From: Anaerostipes hadrus ATCC 29173 = JCM 17467 | Lineage (GTDB): Bacteria; Bacillota; Clostridia; Lachnospirales; Lachnospiraceae | NCBI RefSeq assembly: GCF_030296915.1 | Contig: NZ_AP028031.1 | Coordinates: 1,731,501-1,795,500, forward strand | Length of the DNA: 64,000 nucleotides | Reading direction: 5' to 3' | Part shown: one piece after another, positions 47,154-57,528 of the stretch | How the letters are laid out: each line of letters begins with the position of its first letter | Numbering within the stretch: position 1 is the stretch's first letter | Position numbers and translations under genes: made by a program | Notes under the pieces: model-generated | Told to the model about the DNA's origin: nothing | The model's database searches: none | The model's input: the letters and a program-made list of their open reading frames with translations, nothing else

Positions 47154-48287
47154 TTAAAAATTCCCTAAGATTTTGAAATCTTTGGTTTCTTCTTTAATTC
47201 CTGCAAGGGAATTACGGATCGCAGGATCATCCAGATTCCCGATCACATCCACATAAAATCCGTATTCCCACTTTCTTCCTGGAAGTGGTCTAGATTCAAT
47301 GTTACTCATACTGACATTGTTAAACATGAAATGCGTCAGAATATTGTATAAAGATCCTGATTCATGTGGCACGCTAAAACTGATGCTGACTTTGCCCGCA
47401 TCTTTTCTGTACTGTTTCTTCTTTGACATGATCACAAATCTTGTTGTATTATTTCCTTCATCATTCACCTCACGTTTCAAAATCTCAAGTCCATACATCT
47501 TTGCAGCACGTTCACTGCAGATTGCAGCTTTCACAGGCTTATTATCATCTGCTACTTTCTTTGCGCTGATCGCTGTATTTGCAACTTTTACCTGATCCCA
47601 GTCTGGATGTTCATCCAAGAATCCTTTACACTGCATCAATCCTTGTGGATGAGAATATACTTTTTCAATCTTATCTAAGCTCGTTCCAGGAATTGCAGCC
47701 AATACATGCCTTACATCTACAGATTCTTCTCCCACGACGCAAATGTCATAGTCAAGGATCATATCATAAATTCCACTGACTGTTCCTGCTGAAGTATTCT
47801 CTATTGGCAATACTCCATAATCAGCTTCTCCTCGATCTAGAGTCTTTACAACATCTTTAAATTCTGGTACAGAAAAATTCTTGACATCCTCTCCAAAATA
47901 CTGTACCATTGCCTGTTCCTGATATGCCCCTGGAATTCCCTGATATACAACTTTGGTATCTTCATTGATATCCAATGCTTCCACTTCTTCAAATGTCTGA
48001 TCAATATAAGCATCTTCTTGTGATAACAGACTATACTGATATCTTCGGCTGATACTCATCATCTGAAGAAACATCTCTTCGACAGACTTTTTAATGATAA
48101 GTTCATCTTCGTCTTTTGTCAAGGCATCAATTTTCTGTCTTTCACGAACAGGATCATAAATTGCCTTTCCTGTTCCTCTTTTATACTCTGCAACTTCTAC
48201 AGAACATCCCATTCTTTCTTTAAATAATGCAAGCATTTTCTGATCGATCTGATCGATCTGCTGCCTTATCTCCGTCAAATCTCTCAT
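47154..48287 (-). CDS. pheA: bifunctional chorismate mutase/prephenate dehydratase
   Basis: 377 residues. An AroQ-type chorismate mutase (about 1-88, LTEIRQQIDQIDQKMLALFKER) is followed by a prephenate dehydratase domain (YQGIPGAYQEQA, PIENTSAGTVSGIYD, NNTTRFVIM). A C-terminal ACT domain has ESGSLYNIL and SNIESRPLPG. It makes phenylpyruvate with phenylalanine feedback through ACT. It begins 3 nt after the folB-folK fusion. Confidence 0.94.
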   Translation of the reverse strand: MRDLTEIRQQIDQIDQKMLALFKERMGCSVEVAEYKRGTGKAIYDPVRERQKIDALTKDEDELIIKKSVEEMFLQMMSISRRYQYSLLSQEDAYIDQTFEEVEALDINEDTKVVYQGIPGAYQEQAMVQYFGEDVKNFSVPEFKDVVKTLDRGEADYGVLPIENTSAGTVSGIYDMILDYDICVVGEESVDVRHVLAAIPGTSLDKIEKVYSHPQGLMQCKGFLDEHPDWDQVKVANTAISAKKVADDNKPVKAAICSERAAKMYGLEILKREVNDEGNNTTRFVIMSKKKQYRKDAGKVSISFSVPHESGSLYNILTHFMFNNVSMSNIESRPLPGRKWEYGFYVDVIGNLDDPAIRNSLAGIKEETKDFKILGNF

Positions 48288-48290
48288 AAG

Positions 48291-49115
48291 TTACTGTTCC
48301 TCTTTTATCTTTTCTTTTAATTGCGTGATCGTCTGTCCAAGAAGCGGATGCATCAGATATGGGGCGATTTCTTCTAATGGTTCTAATACAAATAATCTCT
48401 TGTGCATCTCTTTATGTGGAATCGTCAGTCTTCTCTCATTCATCACCAGATCATCATACATCAGGATATCAAGATCTAATGTTCTTGGTCCCCAATGAAT
48501 TGTTCTGACTCTTTCCGCCTGTGCTTCAACATCCATCAGAAAGTCCAACAGTTCTTCTGGCTCTTTTAATGTGTCAATAGCAATACATCCATTCAAAAAA
48601 TCATCCTGTACCACACCGCCATATGGCTTGGTCTCGATCAGACTGGAAACATGAACAACTCTTGTATCATCCTGTGCCTCGATCGCATTGATTGCCTGAT
48701 TAATGTATTCCATACGATCTCCCATATTTGATCCTACTCCAAGATACGCTCTGTGCCATCCTCTTTTGATCTTTACTGAAACATAGTCGAGTGGCAATCC
48801 GATCGGCGCCCATGGTTTTTTTACTTCAATCTCTAGTTTTCTGATCAATGAAAACTCAAGTAATAATTTCTTCGCCACTGTTTCAGCCACACATTCGATC
48901 AGGTTAAAGTCATTTTCTGTAAGGATCTCTTTGATCCTATGACATACTTTACCATAATCAACGGAATAATCCATCTGATCACTGACACCTGCAAGTTTCG
49001 TATCAAGCGATAAAATTGCAGATACCAGAAATTTTTGCCCAAGTGCTTTCTCTTCTTTATACAAACCATGATTTGCATAAACTTCCAAATCTTTGATTGT
49101 AATCTGATCCATCAT
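48291..49115 (-). CDS. folBK: dihydroneopterin aldolase / HPPK fusion
   Basis: 274 residues combining two consecutive folate enzymes. FolB occupies about 1-118 (IKDLEVYANHGLYKEEKALGQ, DYVSVKIKRGW). FolK occupies about 119-274, starting AYLGVGSNMGDRMEYI, with the pterin/ATP motif WGPRTLDLDILMYDD and IPHKEMHKRLFVLEPL. It turns dihydroneopterin into the pyrophosphorylated pterin used by FolP, encoded 10 nt upstream. AGGGAGAA precedes the ATG pair at 49115. Confidence 0.93.
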   Translation of the reverse strand: MMDQITIKDLEVYANHGLYKEEKALGQKFLVSAILSLDTKLAGVSDQMDYSVDYGKVCHRIKEILTENDFNLIECVAETVAKKLLLEFSLIRKLEIEVKKPWAPIGLPLDYVSVKIKRGWHRAYLGVGSNMGDRMEYINQAINAIEAQDDTRVVHVSSLIETKPYGGVVQDDFLNGCIAIDTLKEPEELLDFLMDVEAQAERVRTIHWGPRTLDLDILMYDDLVMNERRLTIPHKEMHKRLFVLEPLEEIAPYLMHPLLGQTITQLKEKIKEEQ

Positions 49116-49124
49116 CTGTTCTCC

Positions 49125-49931
49125 CTATTTTGCACAAATTGCTTCTATCATCTTCATCGCACGCATATTTTCTTTAACATCGTGAACCCTGAAAAATCTG
49201 CATCCTTTCATATATCCACTGACCGTTGTTGCCACAGTTCCTTCTACTCTCTGATCTGATGGAAGATTCAGCGTTAAACCGATCATGGATTTTCTAGATG
49301 TTCCAAGAAGAACTGGTACATCCCACTGATTTAATAACTCCAGATGGTTCATAAGCTCTAAATTCTGATCAAGATCCTTGGCAAATCCAATTCCTGGATC
49401 CAGCATGATCGTTTCTTTCTTGATTCCAGCTTCCTTTGCCATCTTCATCGTCTCATCTAAATCTGCTACCACATCATTTAAATAATCCTTATAATCTGTA
49501 TCCTTACGGTTATGCATCAAGCAAGAAGCAACTCCTGTTTCTGCTAAAACTGCAGCCATAGTTCCATCCCACTTAAGCCCCCAGATGTCATTGATCAGAT
49601 CTGCTCCAGCCTCGATTCCCGCTTTTGCAACTCCTGATTTATAAGTATCTAGGGATACTGGCACATCAAATTCCTTTTTTAATGCTTCGATCACAGGTGT
49701 GACTCTTGCGATCTCTTCTTCATCAGAGATCAACGTGTATCCAGGTCTTGTAGATTCTCCTCCAACATCAATGATCGCTGCTCCATCTCTGACCATCTCA
49801 TCAGCATGCTTTAGTGCCGCATCTAAATGATCATATTTTCCTCCATCTGAAAATGAATCTGGTGTCACATTCAAAATTCCCATGATGTATCCATGATGTT
49901 TCGTATCAAATGTCTTATTTCCAATAATCAT
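49125..49931 (-). CDS. folP: dihydropteroate synthase
   Basis: 268-residue TIM-barrel enzyme joining hydroxymethyl-dihydropterin pyrophosphate with p-aminobenzoate, the sulfonamide target. Signatures MGILNVTPDSFSDGGKY, IIDVGGESTRPGY and MLDPGIGFAKDLDQNLELM. ATG 49931 is chosen because AGGAGAG is 7 nt upstream; the 41-codon upstream extension overlaps the HD gene and lacks family homology. Confidence 0.95.
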   Translation of the reverse strand: MIIGNKTFDTKHHGYIMGILNVTPDSFSDGGKYDHLDAALKHADEMVRDGAAIIDVGGESTRPGYTLISDEEEIARVTPVIEALKKEFDVPVSLDTYKSGVAKAGIEAGADLINDIWGLKWDGTMAAVLAETGVASCLMHNRKDTDYKDYLNDVVADLDETMKMAKEAGIKKETIMLDPGIGFAKDLDQNLELMNHLELLNQWDVPVLLGTSRKSMIGLTLNLPSDQRVEGTVATTVSGYMKGCRFFRVHDVKENMRAMKMIEAICAK

Positions 49932-49941
49932 AGCATCTCTC

Positions 49942-50421
49942 CTAGTATATATACTTGTTGTTTTTCTTTTCTTCCGGCCAATAACATTCCTGTCTTGCTT
50001 TGCAGTGGATGCAATCTCTTGAAAGTTTATCTGCACGATAAAAGATTGATGCAAAACTTTCGCTTTCTTCTTTCATATCTCTATGCCTTAAGATCGTATC
50101 TGTCATAAACTTTCTCTCTTCTCTGGTATATCCACAGTCCGTTAAGATCTCCTCGGCAAGAATCGCTCCCGCTTCCTCGTGAGAAATTCCCTTTTCATAC
50201 TGATCAGCTCTCCCAAGATCATGAAGCAATGCTGTCGCATAAATGATATCTTTGGACACAGGAAGTCTTTTTTCAAGGATCATCAAATAACTGATTCTTG
50301 CCACCGACAAAAAATGTTCTATATCATGACCGCAAAACTTTCGATCTATTTCTAATTGTTGTAGTCTCTCGTATGTCTCCTTGTATTTCTCATGCCATAC
50401 GATCTTTTGGAATCTTTCCAC
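49942..50421 (-). CDS. HD-domain phosphohydrolase in the folate cluster
   Basis: 159 residues with a compact HD domain: His in GHDIEHFLSVAR, LLHDLGRADQYEKG (the HD pair) and a distal Asp in YRADKLSRDC. The short C-terminus carries C-x2-C-x5-C (CIHCKARQEC), which may bind metal. It uses a GTG start at 50421 with GAGGAT upstream. It lies between folC and folP, so a pterin or nucleotide phosphohydrolase role in folate synthesis is possible but unproven. Confidence 0.75.
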   Translation of the reverse strand: MERFQKIVWHEKYKETYERLQQLEIDRKFCGHDIEHFLSVARISYLMILEKRLPVSKDIIYATALLHDLGRADQYEKGISHEEAGAILAEEILTDCGYTREERKFMTDTILRHRDMKEESESFASIFYRADKLSRDCIHCKARQECYWPEEKKNNKYIY

Positions 50422-50433
50422 TGTTTCTATCCT

Positions 50434-51708
50434 CTATTTTAATTCATTCTGAAATGATAATGTACCACAGATTATGATCACGTCTTCTTTATCTGCTTGT
50501 TGTTTTACCTCTTCAAGACACTCTTTCAGTCTCTGTCTTTCTTCTACATTATGATGATATTTTCTTACACATTCTGCAAGATCTTTGCTTGATAAAGCCC
50601 TCGCATTATCTGGTGCTACCGTATAAACTTTTGCTGCCATCGGCGTAAGGATCTGTATCATCTGTTCATAGTCTTTGTCTGATAACACTCCCATTATATA
50701 GATTAATCGTCTATTTGTAAAATTATTTTGTAAAAAATTTAACAGACTTTTCGCTCCATCCGGATTATGTGCTCCGTCACAAATGACCAGTGGGTCCTTT
50801 TCTAAGATCTCAATCCTGCCTCTCCAGATTGTTTTGCGTAATCCATCTTCTGTCTGAAATTCACTGATACAATAATAATTTCTTATCGTATTCAATGCTT
50901 CTAATGCCAAGGCAGCATTATTGATCTGATGTCTTCCAAGAAGCGGGATTTCTATCTTTTCATACCATCTTCCATCAGATGTGCGATAAGAAAAGCTCTC
51001 CCCATTTAAAGATTCACTTAACACACGGATCCCTTCCGAATTTACAAAAGTAACCTTGCAGTGCATCTCTTTTGCTTTTTCCTTGATCACTTCGTTTACG
51101 GATTCTTGATTGTTATATGAAATAACTGGACATCCTTCTTTTATGATTCCCGCTTTTTCTGCTGCGATCTTTTCTATCGTGTCTCCAAGGAACTGCATAT
51201 GGTCCATTCCGATCGATGCAATGATCACCGCGATCGGTTTCTTAACTACGTTCGTTGCATCAAGTCTGCCACCCATTCCTGTTTCCAATAACACAACATC
51301 CACTTTTTTATCGAGAAAATAAAGAAAACTGAGTGCCGTTTCAATCTCAAACATTGTCGGATGTGACATCCCGTCTCTCACCATCTCTTCTGAAATTTTC
51401 TTTATTTTTTCCATATAAAAGCACAGATCTTCTTTCGAAATGTTCTCTTCATTGATGCGAAATCTCTCTTCGTAGCAAAAAGATGCCGGGGAGACATACC
51501 TCCCCGCACGATATCCACTTTCTCTGAAGATTCCTGCAAGAAATGCAAGTGTTGATCCTTTTCCATTGGTTCCGGCAATATGAACCACTTTAAGCTGATC
51601 CTGTGGATTTCCAAGTCTTTCTAATAATTCTTTGATATTATCAAGTCCTAAAACACTTCCAAATTTACTCGTATTTTGTATAAAATTCATTGCTTCTTCG
51701 TAATTCAT
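50434..51708 (-). CDS. folC: dihydrofolate/folylpolyglutamate synthase
   Basis: 424 residues of the Mur ligase-like family. ATP loop VHIAGTNGKGSTLAF, METGMGGRLDATN, and C-terminal CDGAHNPDGAKSL. It adds glutamate to dihydropteroate and folates. ATG 51708 has GGAGG close by. It starts 29 nt after the lon stop and begins the folate/phenylalanine gene run. Confidence 0.94.
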   Translation of the reverse strand: MNYEEAMNFIQNTSKFGSVLGLDNIKELLERLGNPQDQLKVVHIAGTNGKGSTLAFLAGIFRESGYRAGRYVSPASFCYEERFRINEENISKEDLCFYMEKIKKISEEMVRDGMSHPTMFEIETALSFLYFLDKKVDVVLLETGMGGRLDATNVVKKPIAVIIASIGMDHMQFLGDTIEKIAAEKAGIIKEGCPVISYNNQESVNEVIKEKAKEMHCKVTFVNSEGIRVLSESLNGESFSYRTSDGRWYEKIEIPLLGRHQINNAALALEALNTIRNYYCISEFQTEDGLRKTIWRGRIEILEKDPLVICDGAHNPDGAKSLLNFLQNNFTNRRLIYIMGVLSDKDYEQMIQILTPMAAKVYTVAPDNARALSSKDLAECVRKYHHNVEERQRLKECLEEVKQQADKEDVIIICGTLSFQNELK

Positions 51709-51737
51709 CACTGCCTCCAGTTTCTATTTCCTTCGAT

Positions 51738-54044
51738 CTAATGTACAAATGCTTCTTTGATCACCTGTGTCATAGTTTTTACATAGACGATCTCAAGTCC
51801 TTCGACAACTTCCTCTTCAAACTCTTTGACATCTTTTTCATTTGATTTTGGAACAAGTACTTTTGTAATTCCAAGCCGTTTTGCTGCGAGAAGCTTTTCT
51901 TTTAATCCACCGATCATAAGAACATCTCCGCGGATCGTAACTTCCCCTGTCATTGCCAGATTTCCACAGACTTTATTACCTGTGATCGCTGACAAAACGG
52001 CTGTTGTCATCGTAATTCCAGCAGATGGTCCGTCTTTTGGCACGGCTCCTTCTGGAATATGAATATGTATATCATGTTTTTCAAAGAAATCCTGTTTGAT
52101 CTTATATTTTCTACTCTGGCTTCTGATATAACTGATCGCCGCCTGTGCAGACTCTTTCATAACATTTCCAAGGGATCCTGTCACCTGAATCGCTCCTTTT
52201 CCCGGCATAACATTTACTTCAATCTTTAATGTCACCCCACCAACAGCTGTCCAAGCCAGTCCATGAACAATTCCGACATGATCTCTTAGAGTGTCTTTTT
52301 CCCATTCATAAACAGGTCTTCCAAGATAATCTTTGATCACTTTCTTTGTGATCGTTACTTTTCTGTGTTTCTTCTGGTAGATGTCTCTTGTCACCTTTCT
52401 CGAAACTTGTCCAATTCTTCTCTCTAAGTTTCTGACCCCTGCTTCTCTTGTGTAATCTGTGATCAGAAATCTCAGGGCATCTTCCTTCCAGTGAATCTGT
52501 GTATCATTTAATCCATTTGCTTCCATCTGTTTCTTTACCAGATAGTCATTCGCAATGTGATACTTCTCATTCTCTGTATAACTTGATACCTCGATGATCT
52601 CCATACGGTCAAGCAGTGGTCTTGGAATCGTAGAAAGGTCATTGGCCGTTGCAACAAATAAGACATCACTTAAATTCAATGCAACTTCCAGATAATGATC
52701 TGTAAAATGTTCATTCTGTTCCGGGTCTAATACTTCAAGCAGTGCAGAAGCGGTATCTCCTCTCTGGTCTTTCCCTGTCTTATCGATCTCATCCAATAAC
52801 ATTAACGGATTTCTAACTTTTACCTTCTTTAATGCTTCAACAATACGTCCTGGCATCGCTCCAACATAAGTTTTCCTATGTCCACGGATCTCTGATTCAT
52901 CCCTGACGCCGCCAAGAGATAAACGAATATATTTTTTGTTCGTTGCTTTCGCAATTGATCTGGCAATGGATGTCTTTCCTGTTCCTGGAGGCCCTACAAG
53001 ACAAAGGATCGCTGCATCTTTCTTTCCACTCATAGCACGTGCTGCTAAATATTCCAAAACACGTTCCTTGACTTTTTCCATTCCATAATGATCTCGATCG
53101 AGTATCTGTTGTGCATGATCTAAGTCTGTGGAATCTTCGCTCATCTCTTCCCATGGAACTTCAAACATTGTCTCGATATAAGTTCTTAACACAGAGCTTT
53201 CTGGTGTCTGATTTCCCATTGTTTGAAAACGCGATATTTCTTTTTTGAGCTTCTCTTTGACTTCATCGGATGCTTTTAGATTCTTAAGTTTCTCCATAAA
53301 TTCATCCGCTTCATCTTCTACATTCGTCTCTCCAAGTTCCTCACGGATCACTTTGATCTGCTCTCGCAGCACATATTCTTTCTGATTTTTGTCAATATTC
53401 ACTTTAACTTTCTGTTGGATCTTCTGCTTCAATTTCAGAACATCTAGTTCTTCCTGCAGCATGACAAGCATTAATTCACAGCGCTCTTTTAGATCCATTT
53501 CTTCCAAAAGTTTCTGTTTCTCTGGATAAGAAAATGGAATATGTGTTGCAAGTTCGTCCACCAGAATCTCCACATCTGTCAATAATAAAATATAATTTAC
53601 TATATTCTGATCCAAATGTGGCCAGGCTTTCGCATAACCTTCAAATGCTTCTTTGATCATTCGAAGAAATGCTTCTCTTTCAAATTCCTCAAATGACTGT
53701 TGTTCTACATGATCATATAAAACCTCTACTTTATAGAATGGTTCGTACTCAACAGTTTCAGAAAGCTCTGCACGAAATAATCCTTCTGCAAAAACTCTCA
53801 AAATATTCTTTGGAAGCTTTACAACCTGTTTGATCCTTGCCAGTGTTCCTACACGATATAAATCTTCAATTCCTGGGTCTTCTGCCGTCGGATCGATCTG
53901 ATTATTTAAAAAGATCATCTGATCATGTTCCATAGCTTCTTCAATTGCTTTTACAGAACGGCTTCGTGATACATCAAAATGAATGACTGTATTCGGAAAT
54001 ATATACTTGCCTCTCAGTGGAAGCATTGGTAGTGTTTTTTTCAT
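51738..54044 (-). CDS. lon: ATP-dependent protease Lon
   Basis: 768 residues. N-terminal substrate domain (about 1-200), coiled coil, AAA+ module with GPPGTGKTSIARS and LLDEIDKTG, and a C-terminal protease domain with the Ser of PKDGPSAGITM and the downstream Lys in the GGLKEKLLAAKRLG region. It degrades misfolded and regulatory proteins. AAGGAAGAC precedes ATG 54044. No clear promoter fits in the 56 nt between it and the clpX terminator. Confidence 0.96.
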   Translation of the reverse strand: MKKTLPMLPLRGKYIFPNTVIHFDVSRSRSVKAIEEAMEHDQMIFLNNQIDPTAEDPGIEDLYRVGTLARIKQVVKLPKNILRVFAEGLFRAELSETVEYEPFYKVEVLYDHVEQQSFEEFEREAFLRMIKEAFEGYAKAWPHLDQNIVNYILLLTDVEILVDELATHIPFSYPEKQKLLEEMDLKERCELMLVMLQEELDVLKLKQKIQQKVKVNIDKNQKEYVLREQIKVIREELGETNVEDEADEFMEKLKNLKASDEVKEKLKKEISRFQTMGNQTPESSVLRTYIETMFEVPWEEMSEDSTDLDHAQQILDRDHYGMEKVKERVLEYLAARAMSGKKDAAILCLVGPPGTGKTSIARSIAKATNKKYIRLSLGGVRDESEIRGHRKTYVGAMPGRIVEALKKVKVRNPLMLLDEIDKTGKDQRGDTASALLEVLDPEQNEHFTDHYLEVALNLSDVLFVATANDLSTIPRPLLDRMEIIEVSSYTENEKYHIANDYLVKKQMEANGLNDTQIHWKEDALRFLITDYTREAGVRNLERRIGQVSRKVTRDIYQKKHRKVTITKKVIKDYLGRPVYEWEKDTLRDHVGIVHGLAWTAVGGVTLKIEVNVMPGKGAIQVTGSLGNVMKESAQAAISYIRSQSRKYKIKQDFFEKHDIHIHIPEGAVPKDGPSAGITMTTAVLSAITGNKVCGNLAMTGEVTIRGDVLMIGGLKEKLLAAKRLGITKVLVPKSNEKDVKEFEEEVVEGLEIVYVKTMTQVIKEAFVH

Positions 54045-54100
54045 TCAAGTCTTCCTTTCATTTCTGAATTATTTGTCTGTAAATTTCGTCAGACATGAAG

Positions 54101-54145
54101 AAAAACTGCTTTGACACAAGAATCTCTTGCATGAAAGCAGTTTTT
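54101..54145 (-). terminator. clpX terminator
   Basis: A 12-bp perfect outer stem (54101-54112 with 54134-54145) and a 5-bp inner stem (54117-54121 with 54125-54129), with a minus-strand T5 tail. The A/T flanks are near symmetric. Confidence 0.82.
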
Positions 54146-54161
54146 ATTTCGGCTAATCTAT

Positions 54162-55466
54162 CTATGCAATCTCACCATGATTGCTTGTCTTTACCCGTTT
54201 CTTTGGCACTGCGGCTTTCACCTTCACTCCAGAATGTTCGATCATTGGTTTTTCTTTACCTTCTACGACATCTTTTGTGATCAGGCACTCTGATACATCT
54301 GTCTGTGATGGGATTTCGTACATTAAATCCATGATCACACCTTCCATGATCGCACGAAGTCCTCTGGCACCTGTCTTACGTTCTAATGCTTTCTTGGCAA
54401 TTGCAATTAATGCATCATCATCAAACGTAAGTTTCACACCATCCATCTCGAACAATCTCTGGTACTGTTTCACAAGAGCACTCTTTGGTTCTTTCAAAAT
54501 GCGCACTAAGGCTTCTTCATCCAATGGATTTAAAGATACATTCACTGGAACTCGTCCAATGAACTCTGGAATCAGACCAAACTTCACAAAATCTTCTGGC
54601 AATACCTGTCTTAACAGCTCACCGAGATCTGTTTCCTTCTGCCCAAATACATCTGCTCCAAATCCAATAGATTTCTTGCCAATTCTTGATTCGATGATCT
54701 TCTCTAATCCGTCAAAGGCTCCTCCACAGATAAACAGGATATTGGATGTATCAATCTGAATAAATTCCTGATGAGGATGTTTTCTTCCTCCCTGTGGCGG
54801 CACAGACGCTACAGTACCTTCAATGATCTTTAATAATGCCTGCTGCACACCCTCTCCAGAGACATCTCTTGTGATCGATGTATTCTCAGACTTTCTTGTG
54901 ATCTTATCAATCTCATCAATATAGATGATTCCACACTGTGCACGGTCAATATCATAATCTGCTGCCTGAATGATCTTAAGAAGAATATTCTCAACATCCT
55001 CACCAACATATCCTGCTTCTGTAAGAGCAGTCGCATCTGCGATCGCAAATGGTACATTTAACATCTTTGCTAATGTCTGGGCTAATAATGTTTTTCCTGA
55101 ACCTGTTGGTCCAAGCATTAAAATATTACTCTTCTGCAATTCCACATCAGAGTCTCCACCCATTAAAATTCTTTTGTAATGATTATATACAGCTACAGAA
55201 AGTACTTTCTTTGCTTCATCCTGTCCAATAACATACTGGTCTAGAAATTCTTTGATCTCTTTTGGCTTACGTAAATTGATCTCTCCGTCATTCTCTGCAT
55301 ACTGTTCAAATTCTTCTTCAATAATCTCAGAACAAATGTCAATACATTCATCACAAATATAAACATTCTTACCCTTTGGTCCCGCGATCAGTTTGCGGAC
55401 TTGGTCCTGTGTCTTATTGCAAAAAGAACATCTTAATACTTTTTTTTCGTCATTATAACCTGCCAC
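54162..55466 (-). CDS. clpX: ATP-dependent Clp protease ATP-binding subunit ClpX
   Basis: 434 residues. N-terminal zinc-binding domain ([14 protein letters not shown]...YICDEC), Walker [16 protein letters not shown], pore loop region [24 protein letters not shown], and the IGFGAD ClpP-contact loop. It unfolds substrates for ClpP encoded 23 nt upstream. It uses a GTG start at 55466 preceded by GGGGTGAT. Confidence 0.96.
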   Translation of the reverse strand: MAGYNDEKKVLRCSFCNKTQDQVRKLIAGPKGKNVYICDECIDICSEIIEEEFEQYAENDGEINLRKPKEIKEFLDQYVIGQDEAKKVLSVAVYNHYKRILMGGDSDVELQKSNILMLGPTGSGKTLLAQTLAKMLNVPFAIADATALTEAGYVGEDVENILLKIIQAADYDIDRAQCGIIYIDEIDKITRKSENTSITRDVSGEGVQQALLKIIEGTVASVPPQGGRKHPHQEFIQIDTSNILFICGGAFDGLEKIIESRIGKKSIGFGADVFGQKETDLGELLRQVLPEDFVKFGLIPEFIGRVPVNVSLNPLDEEALVRILKEPKSALVKQYQRLFEMDGVKLTFDDDALIAIAKKALERKTGARGLRAIMEGVIMDLMYEIPSQTDVSECLITKDVVEGKEKPMIEHSGVKVKAAVPKKRVKTSNHGEIA

Positions 55467-55489
55467 CAGATCACCCCACTATTCTATCA

Positions 55490-56071
55490 CTATCTATTTT
55501 CCATAACCTTATCGATCAGGCCGTATTCCAGTGCTTCCTGTGCAGTGAGCCAGTTATCACGTTCTGTATCCTTGACGATTGTCTCGTATGGCTGTCCTGT
55601 ATTCTCGCTTAAGATCGTGTTTAATTTTTTCTTTGTTCTAAGAATATGTTCTGCTGCGATCTCAATCTCTGTTGCCTGTCCCTGTGCTCCTCCAGATGGC
55701 TGATGGATCATGATCTCAGCATTCGGTAAAGCCAGACGTTTTCCTTTTGTTCCACCAGATAACAGGAACGCTCCCATGCTGGCAGCCATTCCCATACACA
55801 TTGTGGATACGTCACACTTCACATACTGCATCGTATCATAGATTGCCATTCCGGCGGTTACAGAACCGCCAGGGCTATTGATATATAAATTGATGTCTTT
55901 ATCTGGATCTTCTGATTCTAAGAATAATAACTGAGAAACCACAAGTCCTGCTGTGACATCATTCACTTCTTCTCCTAAGAAAATAATTCTTTCTTTCAGC
56001 AGTCTGGAGTAAATATCATAAGATCTTTCTCCTCTGCTTGTTTGTTCAATGACATAAGGTACTAAACTCAT
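55490..56071 (-). CDS. clpP: ATP-dependent Clp protease proteolytic subunit
   Basis: 193-residue serine peptidase. Catalytic Ser in [11 protein letters not shown], His in [13 protein letters not shown], Asp in KDTERDNW. It forms the tetradecamer that works with ClpX. AGGAGGATG lies upstream of ATG 56071. A TTGACA (56120-56115) with a poor -10 upstream could give clpP its own transcript in addition to readthrough from tig. Confidence 0.97.
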   Translation of the reverse strand: MSLVPYVIEQTSRGERSYDIYSRLLKERIIFLGEEVNDVTAGLVVSQLLFLESEDPDKDINLYINSPGGSVTAGMAIYDTMQYVKCDVSTMCMGMAASMGAFLLSGGTKGKRLALPNAEIMIHQPSGGAQGQATEIEIAAEHILRTKKKLNTILSENTGQPYETIVKDTERDNWLTAQEALEYGLIDKVMENR

Positions 56072-56149
56072 CCTTGCATCCTCCTAATGATAGTTAAGGC
56101 AGTTTATTTATGTCTGTCAAATAGAACATAAAGTTATAAAATGCCTTGC

Positions 56150-57430
56150 TTATTTTGCTTCACCTACAAGGAAATCTACAGCTTTCTGTACTGCGATGTC
56201 ATCCATCATCTGGTCTTTCTGAGCTCCCTGAATGATCTTTTCAAGCTGCTCTGTTTCCATCTGATACATTCCTGCCATCTTTTCCAGTTCTGCTTTGAAG
56301 TCTTCCTCGCTTGCTGTGATATCTTCTGCTTTCGCGATCGCTTCTAATACCAGACGTGTTTCGATTCTCTTAACTGCCTGTGGTTTTAAGTCATCTGCGA
56401 ATTTCTGTGCATCCATTCCAGAGAACATTAAATACTGTTCCATAGAAAGTCCCTGATAGCTTAATCTCTGAGCAAATTCATCTGTCATCTGCTGAACCTG
56501 TTCTTCAATCATAGCTTCTGGAATATCCATTGTAGCTGCTTCTACAGCTGCATCTACGATCTTGTTTTCTCTTTCAGTATTAGCTGCTTCTTTCTTTCTA
56601 TCGCGGATCTTTTCTTTAATATCTGCTTTGTAATCTTCTAATGTTTCAAATTCAGATACTTCTGCTGCGAATTCATCATCTAATTCTGGAAGTTCTTTTT
56701 CTTTGATTGCTTTTACTGTTACTGTAAATACAGCATCTTTTCCTGCAAGATCAGGTGCATGATATTCTTCTGGGAATGTCACGTTGATATCTGCTGTTTC
56801 GTTTAAATTCTTTCCTACTAACTGTTCTTCAAATCCTGGGATGAATGCTCCAGATCCGATAACTAATGTCTGATCTTCAGCTGTTCCACCTTCGAATTTC
56901 ACTCCATCAACAGATCCAGAGTAATCAATTGTTAAGATATCGCCGTCTTTTACTGCACGATCTTCAATTGTGATCTCTCTTGCGTTCTGTTCCTGAACTT
57001 TCTTTAATTCTTCTTCGATTTCGTCTTTTTTCACTGTAACTCTTGTTTTAGGTACTTCAATTCCTTTGTAGTCTCCTAAAGTTACTTCTGGTTTTAATGC
57101 AAATGTTGCTGTGAAGATAAAGTCTTTACCTTTCTCTAACTGAGTAACATCGATTTCTGGTCTTGAAACGATCTCTAAATCTGTATCTTTCATAGCTTCT
57201 GCATAAGCGTCTGGAATTAAGATGTTTGCTGCATCTTCATAGAAGATTTCAACTCCGTATTCTTTTGCGATCAACTGGAAAGGTACTTTTCCTTTACGGA
57301 ATCCAGGTACATTAAACTGTCCTTTTTTCTTGTTGAAAGCCTGTTTGATAGCGTCATCTAATTTCGCTGCTTCAACTTCAATTGTTACCTTTGCCATATT
57401 ATGTTCTAAGTTTTCCACTTGCAAACTCAT
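56150..57430 (-). CDS. tig: trigger factor
   Basis: 426-residue ribosome-associated chaperone. The N-terminal ribosome-docking loop is VPGFRKGKVPFQLI; the FKBP-like prolyl isomerase domain spans about 155-245 (DRAVKDGDILTIDYSG...GFEEQLVGKN). The helical C-terminal arms follow. AGGAGGATC precedes ATG 57430. It heads a tig-clpP-clpX run, a common order. Confidence 0.96.
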   Translation of the reverse strand: MSLQVENLEHNMAKVTIEVEAAKLDDAIKQAFNKKKGQFNVPGFRKGKVPFQLIAKEYGVEIFYEDAANILIPDAYAEAMKDTDLEIVSRPEIDVTQLEKGKDFIFTATFALKPEVTLGDYKGIEVPKTRVTVKKDEIEEELKKVQEQNAREITIEDRAVKDGDILTIDYSGSVDGVKFEGGTAEDQTLVIGSGAFIPGFEEQLVGKNLNETADINVTFPEEYHAPDLAGKDAVFTVTVKAIKEKELPELDDEFAAEVSEFETLEDYKADIKEKIRDRKKEAANTERENKIVDAAVEAATMDIPEAMIEEQVQQMTDEFAQRLSYQGLSMEQYLMFSGMDAQKFADDLKPQAVKRIETRLVLEAIAKAEDITASEEDFKAELEKMAGMYQMETEQLEKIIQGAQKDQMMDDIAVQKAVDFLVGEAK

Positions 57431-57487
57431 CTGTATAGATCCTCCTAAAAATTATTATCTTTTTTGTAATTTCACAAACATTCACCT

Positions 57488-57517
57488 ATTATAGCATAAG
57501 ATTTGCGCGTTATACAA
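57488..57517 (-). promoter_or_regulatory. promoter of tig-clpP-clpX
   Basis: TTGTAT (57517-57512), 18-bp spacer, and TATAAT (57493-57488) with an extended TG element (TGCTATAAT). Confidence 0.75.
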
Positions 57518-57528
57518 GCATCTTTGCG

